The notes below the pieces were generated by a model, which was not told the origin of the DNA, did not search any database, and saw only the letters and a list, made by a program, of their open reading frames with translations. Below are positions 1 to 7,199 of a stretch of DNA of 15,994 bases, piece after piece. The position numbers were made by a program, and so were the translations under genes. Positions within the stretch are counted from its first letter, which is position 1; each line of letters starts with the position of its first letter. Source of the stretch: Roseomonas sp. (GTDB taxonomy: Bacteria > Pseudomonadota > Alphaproteobacteria > Acetobacterales > Acetobacteraceae); the NCBI GenBank assembly GCA_020249415.1, contig JADCFR010000241.1, forward strand, positions 1-15,994, read 5' to 3'.

Positions 1-333
1 CGCCGCGCCGCGCGGGTTGGCTTTGACTGGCCGGATGCTGGCGCGGTCTTGGACAAGCTGGAAGAGGAAGCGGCAGAACTCCGCGCCGAGCTGCAAGGCG
101 CTGATAAGGCGAGACTTCAGGATGAGGTGGGCGACCTGCTTTTCGTGCTGGCCAATCTGGCACGCAAGCTGGATTTGGACCCGGAAGCGGCACTCCGCCA
201 CGCCAATCAGAAATTCACGCGCCGCTTCGGCCATATCGAAGAACAGGCTGATCTTGCAGGAAAAAGCCTCAATGACATGACGCTGGAGGAGATGGAGGCT
301 TTGTGGGTGCAGGCGAAGCAAGGTGAAAAGTGA
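1..333 (+). CDS. mazG: Nucleoside triphosphate pyrophosphohydrolase MazG, C-terminal part (5' end outside window)
   Basis: The open frame enters from the left edge and encodes the last 110 residues of a MazG-type NTP pyrophosphohydrolase, a cytosolic all-alpha enzyme that hydrolyses (d)NTPs to NMP and pyrophosphate. The visible part begins at the typical GFDWPD stretch. It contains the Mg-binding EEEAAEL helix, then DEVGDLLFVLANLARKL, the second acidic metal-binding helix, and the usual end region with NQKFTRRFGHIEE. Full MazG proteins are about 260-280 residues, so more than half of the gene lies upstream. The reading frame is intact to its TGA. An AT-rich patch (about 335-372) follows, and then an IS630 relic on the other strand. 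The family call is firm; the full domain layout cannot be judged. Confidence 0.93.
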   Translation, partial: RRAARVGFDWPDAGAVLDKLEEEAAELRAELQGADKARLQDEVGDLLFVLANLARKLDLDPEAALRHANQKFTRRFGHIEEQADLAGKSLNDMTLEEMEALWVQAKQGEK

Positions 334-367
334 GAAAACACGCTCAATCATCTGAAATTATGATATT

Positions 368-753
368 TTATGCCTTGGGATAGCTGATCCCCACCACCTC
401 AATTTCGTCCACCTCGGCCGGCCGTGCGCGGCCGCCTCTGGTCGCCAGCCCGCGCACTCGACCGCCGTTGCGATCTGCTTTCACGAGGCGGCAGCCAATG
501 CGCGGCCTTTCGGTGCACCCCGACACAGGCCGTCGGCTGCGGCCTGCAGGTTGCGCGTCTGCCAACGCCAGAACATCGGCTTGCCTTTGCCGAGATCGAC
601 GCGCGGGTCGCCATCCTCCCCGCCCTGTCTCCCTTATCAGAACGATGCGCGCCCGCCAGACATGGCGCTTCCAGCCCCTGCGATTGGCGACCACGCCTTC
701 GATCTGCTCCCGGTCGCCCGGCCGGAGCGGAGCCGGACCTCAACGCCTCCCAT
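368..753 (-). pseudogene. Decayed IS630-family transposase remnant (N-terminal part, several frameshifts)
   Basis: No intact gene lies between mazG and the CoA-transferase gene, but three minus-strand frames carry consecutive pieces of an IS630-type transposase N-terminus. Frame one (about 715 to 638) reads PGDREQIEG followed by VVANRRGWKRHVWRARIVL, matching the start of the family. Frame two (615 to 481) reads GKGKPMFWRWQTRNL and then AAADGL, which corresponds to the helix-turn-helix GKSKxxVWRWQxRF...GVDGL. The frame then stops at a TGA. Further on, RWT (414-406) and VGISYPKA (about 397-371), in different frames, recall the HWT...VGIS segment, and a TAA at 370-368 ends the relic. A possible original ATG is at 753. 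The DDE catalytic domain is absent, so the element cannot be active. Alignment was by eye from memory of the family. Terminal inverted repeats were not found. Confidence 0.6.
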
Positions 754-784
754 CACGCGCCGAGACCAGCAGCCTGGCAGCCCC

Positions 785-2011
785 CTACCCCTTCACCTGC
801 GCCGCCACACTAATCGCCCCCGCTTCCCGCAACGCTGCCCTTTCTTCCGCGGAAAGCCCAAAAATTCCCCCCAGCACTTCTTCCTCATGTTGGTTCAGAA
901 ACGGGCTCGGCTTCAGCGCCGGCGCCGGCGCATCCGTGAAGCGCAAGGGGGACGATGGCAGGCAGACGCGCCCAACCTCAGGATGGTCCATCCAATGCAG
1001 CATGCCGCGTTCATGCATGCCGGCGTCATTGATCACCTCATCCAAATCGCGCACCGGCGCCGCCGGCACGCCGAATTTGCGCGTGGCGGCCACGGCTTCC
1101 TCGCGCGTCATGCCGGCAAGCCAGGCGGTCACCATGGCGTCAACCTCCGCCATATTTTGCACGCGCGCGGGGTTGGTTGCGAAGCGCGGATCGCCCATCA
1201 AATCCTCGCGCCCCATGGCGCGGAGCAGGCGGTTCCAATGGTCTTCCTTGACCACAATAATCGCCAGATACCCATCGCTCGTCGGATAGACATTGTATGG
1301 CGCCATCGCGAGCCCCGCATGGGAATTGCCGGTGCGCGGCGGGATCTTGCCGCGTAGCCCGCCGAAATGCATGCCAAGCGCCGAAGCCAAACAGGGATAA
1401 ACCGTATCCTGCATGGCGATTTCAACAAAGCGCCCGCGCCCGGTGCGTTCGCGGTCAAACAGCGCCGTGATGGCGGCTGCGTAAAGATGCGTGCCGCCCA
1501 GAAAATCCACCACCGCCGGGCCGGATTTCACCGGCGGGCCATCCGGGAAACCCGTGGTGTGCATAATGCCCGATGCCGCCTGCACCGTCAGGTCCATCGC
1601 CAGCTTGTCGCGATCCGGCCCGGAACGGCCATAGCCGGACGCCGCCGCATAGATCAGGCGCGGGTTGCGCTTGATCAGCGCTTCCTGCCCCAGGCCAAGC
1701 TTATCCATCGCCCCCGGCGCGAAATTCTCAATCAGAATATCGGCGCGATCCACCATGGAAAGGAACAGCGCGCGCCCCGCTTCATTCTTGAAGTCAATCG
1801 AAATGCCAAGCTTGTTGGAATTCAGCATGGCCTGCGGCACGGATCCGCCCGAAACCATGGTGCGGCGGCGGAGTGATTCGCCGCCCGGCGGTTCGATCTT
1901 GATGACGGTGGCGCCCGCCATCGCCATCAGGAAGGAACAATAAGGTGCCTGATATATCTGCCCGAGATCGAGAACGAGAATCCCATCCAGCGGGCGATGC
2001 GGTTCCGCCAT
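785..2011 (-). CDS. CaiB/BaiF family (family III) CoA-transferase
   Basis: This 408-residue protein is a full-length family III CoA-transferase, which moves CoA between carboxylic acids in the cytosol through an aspartyl-CoA thioester. The N-terminal LDGILVLDLGQIYQAPY and VIKIEPPGGE segments form the CoA-binding Rossmann-like region. The expected catalytic aspartate is Asp140 in the AMDLTVQAASG motif, and the LNSNKLGISIDFKNEAGRA stretch is characteristic. The ATG at 2011 lies 6 nt after the stop of the upstream acyl-CoA dehydrogenase gene with no strong Shine-Dalgarno of its own, so translation is probably coupled. The pairing with an acyl-CoA dehydrogenase suggests that the transferase activates an acid as its CoA ester and the dehydrogenase then desaturates it, as in carnitine- or itaconate/mesaconate-type pathways. 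The actual acid cannot be read from the sequence. Confidence 0.92.
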   Translation of the reverse strand: MAEPHRPLDGILVLDLGQIYQAPYCSFLMAMAGATVIKIEPPGGESLRRRTMVSGGSVPQAMLNSNKLGISIDFKNEAGRALFLSMVDRADILIENFAPGAMDKLGLGQEALIKRNPRLIYAAASGYGRSGPDRDKLAMDLTVQAASGIMHTTGFPDGPPVKSGPAVVDFLGGTHLYAAAITALFDRERTGRGRFVEIAMQDTVYPCLASALGMHFGGLRGKIPPRTGNSHAGLAMAPYNVYPTSDGYLAIIVVKEDHWNRLLRAMGREDLMGDPRFATNPARVQNMAEVDAMVTAWLAGMTREEAVAATRKFGVPAAPVRDLDEVINDAGMHERGMLHWMDHPEVGRVCLPSSPLRFTDAPAPALKPSPFLNQHEEEVLGGIFGLSAEERAALREAGAISVAAQVKG

Positions 2012-2017
2012 CCGGGA

Positions 2018-3196
2018 TCAGACCTTGGAACCCAGGATGCGCCGGCCAATGGCGCTGCGATGCACCTCTGACGGGCCTTCATACACGCGCATCAGGCGCA
2101 CCTGCTGGTGCATAAGCTGCAAGGGAAGTTCCTTGGTGACACCCATGGCGCCGAAGGTCTGCATGGCCTGGTCCAGGATATCCTGCGCCATTTCCGTGCC
2201 TTCCACCTTCAGCATGGAAGCTTCCATGCGCACATCGGCGCCGGCATCAAGCTTGGCCGCCAGATCAGCCACCATCAGCTTGCAGGCATGCATCCGTGTG
2301 GCGGCTTCCGCCACCCACCATTGAATGGCCTGACGATCCGCCAGCCGCACGCCAAAGGTGATGCGGTTGCGCGCATGTTCGGCCATCATGTCCAGCGCAC
2401 GGCGTGTCATGCCCACACAACGCGCGCCCATTTGCAGGCGGCGCACATTGAGCCGCAATTGCATCGGCGCATAGCCGCGGCCCAATTCGCCGAGCACTTG
2501 GGATTCCGGCACGCGGCAATCTTCAAACACCAGCTCGTAAGTCTTGCGCCCGCCAATCATGGAAATTTCGCGTTCAATGATAAAGCCGGGCGTGCCCTTT
2601 TCCACGATGAAGGCCGTCACCCCTTCCTGGCGCTTACCGTCACCGGTGCGCGCCATGAGGATGATGAAATCCGCGCGCGGCACATTGCTCACCCAGATCT
2701 TGCGGCCATTGATGACCCAATCATTGCCATCCTTCACCGCGCGGGTCGTCATGCCGGCGGGATCACCGCCCGCGCCGGGTTCGGAAATCGCCATGGCAGA
2801 ACGCGCGGTGCCTTCAGCATAGGGCGCCAAATAGCGCTCGCGCTGCATGGAATTGGCGACCGAGAGCATCATGTGCAGATTGGGGCTATCGGGCGGGATG
2901 ACGAAGGGCACGGCAACGCGGCCCAATTCTTCCTCCGCCGCCGCGAGCGCGCTGAGTGAGAGATTCGCACCACCAAATTCCTCCGGCACATCCAGGCCCC
3001 ATAGGCCCAATTCCTTGCAGCGCGCGAGGAGGCGCGTTTCTTCTTCCTCGGAAAGCTTATAGCCCTTGCCTTCGGCTTCGCGCTTCAGGACCGCGGGTTC
3101 CAACGGCATCAGTTCCTTATCCACGAAGCGCGCAACAAGGTCCTGCAGCATGCGCGTTTCTTCGGTGGGGGCGAAGGGCAAGGGGTTATGATCCAT
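2018..3196 (-). CDS. Acyl-CoA dehydrogenase family protein
   Basis: This 392-residue flavoprotein has the standard three-part acyl-CoA dehydrogenase layout: an all-alpha N-terminus, a middle beta domain with the signature AMAISEPGAGGDPAGM (about residues 133-148) and WVINGRKIWVSN, and an alpha C-terminus. The C-terminal RVYEGPSEVHR motif places the catalytic base at Glu373, in the position of the medium-chain enzyme glutamate. It would oxidise an acyl-CoA to the 2,3-enoyl-CoA with FAD and pass electrons to ETF. The ATG at 3196 is preceded by an AAGGAAGGAA ribosome binding site about 10 nt upstream. The CoA-transferase gene follows after 6 nt, so the two form a transcription unit. The N-terminus is rather charged and the chain length is ordinary. 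Substrate unknown. Confidence 0.93.
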   Translation of the reverse strand: MDHNPLPFAPTEETRMLQDLVARFVDKELMPLEPAVLKREAEGKGYKLSEEEETRLLARCKELGLWGLDVPEEFGGANLSLSALAAAEEELGRVAVPFVIPPDSPNLHMMLSVANSMQRERYLAPYAEGTARSAMAISEPGAGGDPAGMTTRAVKDGNDWVINGRKIWVSNVPRADFIILMARTGDGKRQEGVTAFIVEKGTPGFIIEREISMIGGRKTYELVFEDCRVPESQVLGELGRGYAPMQLRLNVRRLQMGARCVGMTRRALDMMAEHARNRITFGVRLADRQAIQWWVAEAATRMHACKLMVADLAAKLDAGADVRMEASMLKVEGTEMAQDILDQAMQTFGAMGVTKELPLQLMHQQVRLMRVYEGPSEVHRSAIGRRILGSKV

Positions 3197-3239
3197 GGCG
3201 GCGGTTCCTTCCTTAGGCGCTCAAAGCATCACTTGCCGG

Positions 3240-3272
3240 GCGGGGCGTCAAGGCGGCACCCCCCTGCCCCGC
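3240..3272 (-). terminator. Possible stem-loop between barrel gene and acyl-CoA dehydrogenase gene
   Basis: A perfect 7-bp stem (GCGGGGC at 3240-3246 pairing with GCCCCGC at 3266-3272) encloses a 19-nt loop in the 87-nt gap after the barrel protein gene. No U-run follows on the minus strand, so it is at best a weak terminator or an attenuating structure. It marks the likely boundary between the transglutaminase/peptidase/barrel genes and the dehydrogenase/CoA-transferase pair. Confidence 0.3.
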
Positions 3273-3283
3273 TGGGCTTGGGC

Positions 3284-4255
3284 TTAGAAGGACACGGCAA
3301 GCCCGACCGAGGCGCCAGAGACATTCTGGCCAAACAGATACCGCGCGACGATGCGGATGCTCTGCATGTTGAAATCCCAAACGCCCAATTCATAGCGCCC
3401 GACATTCATCTCAATCCCGCCGCCCACCTTGGTCAGATGGTCAAAGCCCAGCGCCACCTGATCACCCAAAAAACGCGAATGGGAAAAATCCACCACCCAA
3501 CGGAGCGGACGGCCAAACATTTCGGCCTCCATCGGCCAACGCACGCGGCCCCAGATATTGAAGGTCTTTGCCTCGGCCTCACCGCGCACCGCGCGGGAGG
3601 TATCGCCAAAGGTCGAAAGCCGGATATCGGTATAGCGCAATTCAAGGTCAATTTCGTAGCCAGGGCGCGGAATGTTCAGATCAAGCATCAGTGACCCGCC
3701 CAGCCCATAGGCATTCATCCGGCCCCGATCGAGGAAGGCCAATTCGCGATCATTTTTCAATTCCAATAGGCGCCCAAATAGCGAGACATCAGTTTCCACA
3801 TGCCCCAGCGCGCCATTCAGGATGGGGCGGAACACCAAGCCTTCAATGATCGGGAAATCCCAGCCGACACCAACCGTGCCGGAGAAATTATTCCAGCGCG
3901 TCGGCAGCGTGGATTTGTTCTGCCCCTCGGAGAACACAAAGCGCGGATCATAGCGTGAATAGCCCAAAAACCCTTCGAGATAGAGCGGGAAATCCGGATC
4001 CACCGTAAAGCCCAGGCCAAATTGCGTCGTTTGCAGCCCGGTATCATCCTGCGATCCCCTGCTGATGCTGAGCGAGGATGCCGTGACATCCGGCACCACA
4101 TTATAGCCAAGCAGGCCAAGCACCCCATTCGCGGTTTGTTGCAGGCTATAGCCGGGAATACCGGTGATGACGCGGCCCGTACCTTGTGCTTCGGCCGGCA
4201 GCGCCAGCAACGGGCCGCATAGCAGCATCGGCAAAAGAAGGCGCAGGCTTCGCAT
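3284..4255 (-). CDS. Secreted outer-membrane beta-barrel-like protein of unknown function
   Basis: The 323-residue product begins with a clear Sec signal peptide (MRSLRLLLPMLLCGPLLALPAEA, cleavage probably after residue 23). The rest alternates short amphipathic strands with aromatic residues (for example FGLGFTVD, YLEGFLGYSRY, GTVGVGWDF, YEIDLELRYTDIRL, IRIVARYLFGQ). It ends in a phenylalanine within GASVGLAVSF, the usual C-terminal signature for BAM-dependent outer-membrane barrels. I do not recognise a named family, and a porin-like, autotransporter-barrel-like or surface-lipid-handling role are all possible. The ATG at 4255 lies 17 nt after the C39-like peptidase stop, with only a weak AAGG upstream. 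It is therefore probably co-transcribed with the peptidase and transglutaminase genes and may be their export or substrate partner. That link is inference. Confidence 0.75.
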   Translation of the reverse strand: MRSLRLLLPMLLCGPLLALPAEAQGTGRVITGIPGYSLQQTANGVLGLLGYNVVPDVTASSLSISRGSQDDTGLQTTQFGLGFTVDPDFPLYLEGFLGYSRYDPRFVFSEGQNKSTLPTRWNNFSGTVGVGWDFPIIEGLVFRPILNGALGHVETDVSLFGRLLELKNDRELAFLDRGRMNAYGLGGSLMLDLNIPRPGYEIDLELRYTDIRLSTFGDTSRAVRGEAEAKTFNIWGRVRWPMEAEMFGRPLRWVVDFSHSRFLGDQVALGFDHLTKVGGGIEMNVGRYELGVWDFNMQSIRIVARYLFGQNVSGASVGLAVSF

Positions 4256-4272
4256 GGGGTGTTGTTAGGCCT

Positions 4273-4914
4273 TCACGCGCGCGGCGCCAATGGCGCGCCA
4301 GGCAACCAGATACCGCGCCCGGCGAAAAACCGCGCGAAATCCGCCAGCGGCACGCGCGCATCGGCCTGGGACGCGGCATCATGGCCAGAAGGGTTGTGCA
4401 AGCGCAGTGCGCCGCCTGCCGCGCCAAAGACCAGTACCAGATGCCCACCCTTCCCCGGCGCGGGCTCTGCCGGGCGACGAATGCCAGGATGGACGGAAGC
4501 GATGAACAACCCGCCATCGGCGAGCAAAGGCAGGATATCCTCGGCCGCGCGGTCAAGGATGATTTCGGCGGGTATCGCGTGGGTTTCGGCAAGCCAGGTG
4601 ATGGCGGGCGCATAGATCAGGCCGCGGATGAAGCCATCGGGTTCCTCCACATAGGCGCCGTAGCCTGTCAGCATCTTCGCAAGGTCTCGCGCCCGCGGCG
4701 GCGTGATGCCGCGCGCGGCGAGCGCCATGCGCAAACACGCCACACCACATAGATGTTCCGCCCAAAGCGCGTATTCAGCAGGGTTTTCGGCGCCGGATTC
4801 TGCCCAGGCGGGATCATCCTCAGCCGCGCAAGCACCTGTGATGATGGCGCCGATCAAGCCCGGCGTTTCCCATTGGCCGAAATAGGGCGGGATTTCAGCG
4901 CTGGATATGACCAT
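4273..4914 (-). CDS. C39-like papain-fold cysteine peptidase
   Basis: The 213-residue protein carries a C39/papain-like triad. The nucleophile is Cys56 in WAEHLCGVACLRMAL, which parallels the QxxCGxAxLxM motif although the oxyanion glutamine is replaced by His54-Leu55 context. The histidine is His158 in GKGGHLVLVFGA, and the third polar residue is Asn174 in RLHNPSGH. Bacterial C39-like proteins cleave double-glycine leaders or act as stand-alone proteases or hydrolases. No ABC transporter domain is fused here and there is no obvious signal peptide. The ATG at 4914 was chosen because it lies 4 nt beyond the transglutaminase stop. The frame stays open further upstream, but that part is antiparallel-free shadow of the transglutaminase gene. 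The barrel gene follows after 17 nt. The triad is seen; the substrate is unknown. Confidence 0.8.
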   Translation of the reverse strand: MVISSAEIPPYFGQWETPGLIGAIITGACAAEDDPAWAESGAENPAEYALWAEHLCGVACLRMALAARGITPPRARDLAKMLTGYGAYVEEPDGFIRGLIYAPAITWLAETHAIPAEIILDRAAEDILPLLADGGLFIASVHPGIRRPAEPAPGKGGHLVLVFGAAGGALRLHNPSGHDAASQADARVPLADFARFFAGRGIWLPGAPLAPRA

Positions 4915-4918
4915 GTCG

Positions 4919-5803
4919 TTACCGAAGCGCCTGGGGGTTCGGCACATCCGGTGCCCCGTCCAAGCGCCGCAGCACCATGTCAAACCGGCTATCGGTTTCA
5001 ACCGGCTCCACCGTGCCGGAAATCGGCGCAGCACTCGCGGGATCAGGCCCGGCAGCCAGCGGGATATGCCCTGCCCCGGCCAAAAGGCCAGAGGTCGGGT
5101 CAAGCCCAACCCAACCGGCGCCTGGCAAATAGACCTCTGCCCAGGCGTGCAATTCCGCATCATCACGGCCAAGCATGGCGGGTTCGATCAAATAGCCAGA
5201 AACAAAACGCGCGCCAAAGCCAAGCCGACGGAGAATTTGCACCAAAAGCCAGGAGGAATCGCGGCAGGAACCGCGCCCGGCACGAAGCACCTGTTCGCCA
5301 TCCCAGACACCGGGTTCGGCGCGCTGCACATAGGTGACACGCTGATGCACCAGCGCGGTCAGATGGACCAGGAATTCAACCGTGCCGCGCGGTGTGCGCG
5401 GTATTTCCTGCATGAATGCATCAAGCAGGGGACCGAGCGGATCAAGCCGATGATAGGGCAAGAGCTGTTCGGCAAGCCAGGGTTCCGGCGTGAAGGGCCA
5501 TGTAGCCGCTTCCGGTTCAACGAAGAAATCAAAGGGGTTGATGGTCGCGATTTCAGCCGCGAGGTTCACCGTGACACTGAAGGCCGTGACCGGTTCTGTC
5601 ATCAGCACACGCGCCATGAAATTTCCAAGCGGGTCCTGCTGCCAATGCAGCCAATGCGTGGCGGGTTCGATAATGAGCGCATAGGAAAGGATTGGCGTGC
5701 GGCATTGCGGTGCCGGGCGCAGGCGAATGAGCTGCGGACCAAGCGCCACCGCGCGCGCATAGCGATAGGTACTGCGATGGGTCAGGGCGAATCGAAGCGA
5801 CAT
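4919..5803 (-). CDS. Transglutaminase-like protein with bacterial N-terminal domain
   Basis: The 294-residue protein has the two parts of the bacterial transglutaminase-like family. An N-terminal beta-rich region (about 1-85, starting MSLRFALTHRSTYRY) precedes a papain-like transglutaminase core. The triad is Cys170 in GRGSCRDSSWLLVQILR, His219 in DAELHAWAEVYLPG, and Asp235 in WVGLDPTSG. These proteins are cytosolic peptidase- or amide-ligase-like enzymes, usually encoded beside an alpha-E (DUF403) protein and a circularly permuted ATP-grasp protein. Neither partner is in this window. Instead a C39-like peptidase gene begins 4 nt downstream. The start ATG at 5803 matches the family N-terminus but has no strong ribosome binding site. 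The gene is divergent from the dehydratase gene at 5896, with a 92-nt shared upstream region. Confidence 0.88.
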   Translation of the reverse strand: MSLRFALTHRSTYRYARAVALGPQLIRLRPAPQCRTPILSYALIIEPATHWLHWQQDPLGNFMARVLMTEPVTAFSVTVNLAAEIATINPFDFFVEPEAATWPFTPEPWLAEQLLPYHRLDPLGPLLDAFMQEIPRTPRGTVEFLVHLTALVHQRVTYVQRAEPGVWDGEQVLRAGRGSCRDSSWLLVQILRRLGFGARFVSGYLIEPAMLGRDDAELHAWAEVYLPGAGWVGLDPTSGLLAGAGHIPLAAGPDPASAAPISGTVEPVETDSRFDMVLRRLDGAPDVPNPQALR

Positions 5804-5895
5804 GGATGGGCATTCTAGCCCGGCTTCGGTGGATCAGGCGATTGACCGCAAGGCCAAGACAGCCCGATGCTGGCTTGGCAAGGGAAGGAAACGCC

Positions 5896-6993
5896 ATGGC
5901 TGATCTCACGATCCGCGAAGTGAAAACCACGCTGCTGCAAATGCCCTGGGCGGATGACCCATGGCTGGCTGGCCATGCGCTCGGGCCGATGCGTGATTTG
6001 GTGGTGGTGGACATCACCACGCAATCGGGCATCACGGGCATGGGCTATTTGCATCTGCTGAACCTGCCTTTGCAGCGCACTATCGGCGCCTGCATCGCGG
6101 AAGCCATGGCGCCGCGCATCATTGGGCGCGATGCCTCGGCCATTGAAGCGATCTGGTATGATCTGTGGCGTGCGACACTGACCGGCGGGCGCGGCGGGGT
6201 TGCGATGATGGCGCAATCGGCGATTGACATCGCGCTTTGGGATATTCTGGGCAAGGCAGCGGGCTTGCCCTTGCATCGGCTTTGGGGGCATTTCCGGTCC
6301 GACATCCCGATCTATGGCAGCGGCTGTTTTCGCGGGGCGCGCGGCGATGGCATGATCGCGAAGGCCAAGCATTACATCGAAAACGGTTATCGCGCCATCA
6401 AGATGCAGGTCGCGCATATTGGTGATCTTAACACCGATCTTGATAATGTGCGGCGCATGCGTGAAGCCGTCGGCCCAGATATTGATATCATGATTGATGT
6501 GAATATGGGCTGGTCTGCCGATATCGCCATCACCATGGGCCGCAAGTTTGAGGAATACGATATCTACTGGCTGGAAGAACCCGTGCTGGCGGATGATTAC
6601 GCCGGCTACCTCCGCTGTGCTGAGGCGCTTGATATGCGCGTGGTGGGTGGGGAGACGCATTTCGGCCGTGCCGATTTGAAGCCCTTCCTCGAAAATCCGC
6701 GCCTGCCCATTCTGCAGCCCGATCCGATGCGCGGTGGCCTGACGGAACTCCGCAAGATCGCAACCGTGGCCGATACCTGGGGTGTCACCATCGCGCCGCA
6801 TCTTTTCCCGGAATTGAATGTGCATCTGCTGGCGAGCATTCCGAATGGCATTTGGGCTGAACAGATGGGGCTTTTAGATGATGCCTTCATCAGCCTGCCG
6901 AAAATCGCCAAGGGCATGATTACCGCGCCGGAAACGCCTGGGCATGGCCTGGCCTTCAAACCGGAAGTGCTGAGCGATTATGTGGTGCGTTGA
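5896..6993 (+). CDS. Mandelate racemase/muconate lactonizing enzyme family acid-sugar dehydratase
   Basis: This 365-residue enolase-superfamily enzyme has an N-terminal capping domain and a C-terminal TIM barrel. Metal ligands are Asp201 (IDVNMGW), Glu227 (WLEEP) and Glu253 (GGETHFG). A His302-Asp276 dyad (APHLFPE, QPDPMRGG) supplies one general base, as in the mandelate racemase subgroup. The first-strand KxK position reads IKMQV, so the lysine kept is Lys169 and the second base position is Gln171. The probable reaction is dehydration of an aldonic or other acid sugar to a 2-keto-3-deoxy acid in the cytosol. The start at 5896 is chosen for AGGGAAGGAA at 5881-5890; the frame is open further upstream but reads non-homologous sequence. 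A FAH-fold hydrolase and a Bug receptor gene follow on the same strand. The exact sugar acid is unknown. Confidence 0.9.
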   Translation: MADLTIREVKTTLLQMPWADDPWLAGHALGPMRDLVVVDITTQSGITGMGYLHLLNLPLQRTIGACIAEAMAPRIIGRDASAIEAIWYDLWRATLTGGRGGVAMMAQSAIDIALWDILGKAAGLPLHRLWGHFRSDIPIYGSGCFRGARGDGMIAKAKHYIENGYRAIKMQVAHIGDLNTDLDNVRRMREAVGPDIDIMIDVNMGWSADIAITMGRKFEEYDIYWLEEPVLADDYAGYLRCAEALDMRVVGGETHFGRADLKPFLENPRLPILQPDPMRGGLTELRKIATVADTWGVTIAPHLFPELNVHLLASIPNGIWAEQMGLLDDAFISLPKIAKGMITAPETPGHGLAFKPEVLSDYVVR

Positions 6994-7199
6994 TGCCGGT
7001 TGCATTCGCCTGACCTGCGGTTTGGCTGGCATGATTACCAGACGGCGCGCCGCCCCCCGGTATGGTGTTGCGCAGCTGGGCGCGATGGCATGAGACACGG
7101 GTCTTTTGCGCATTGACAGGGAAATCCCTGCTTCATAAGGGGTTCAGCCTCAGGGGTATTGCCGCTTGCCAAGCCCCGCGCAGCAATAAGGACAGGCTG

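Noticed and set aside
424..1357. Long plus-strand open frames opposite the IS630 relic and the CoA-transferase gene
   Set aside because: Their translations are arginine/proline-rich with no family motif and lie antisense to a well-supported gene or relic; this is expected in GC-rich DNA.
2108..2959. 283-codon plus-strand frame antisense to the acyl-CoA dehydrogenase gene
   Set aside because: The product is histidine-rich and unlike any family; the minus-strand dehydrogenase has all expected motifs.
4907..5818. 303-codon plus-strand frame opposite the transglutaminase gene
   Set aside because: No recognisable domain; the minus strand encodes a complete catalytic triad protein.
5815..6825. 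336-codon minus-strand frame opposite the dehydratase gene
   Set aside because: It is an antisense shadow rich in His and Arg; the plus strand carries the enolase-superfamily motifs.
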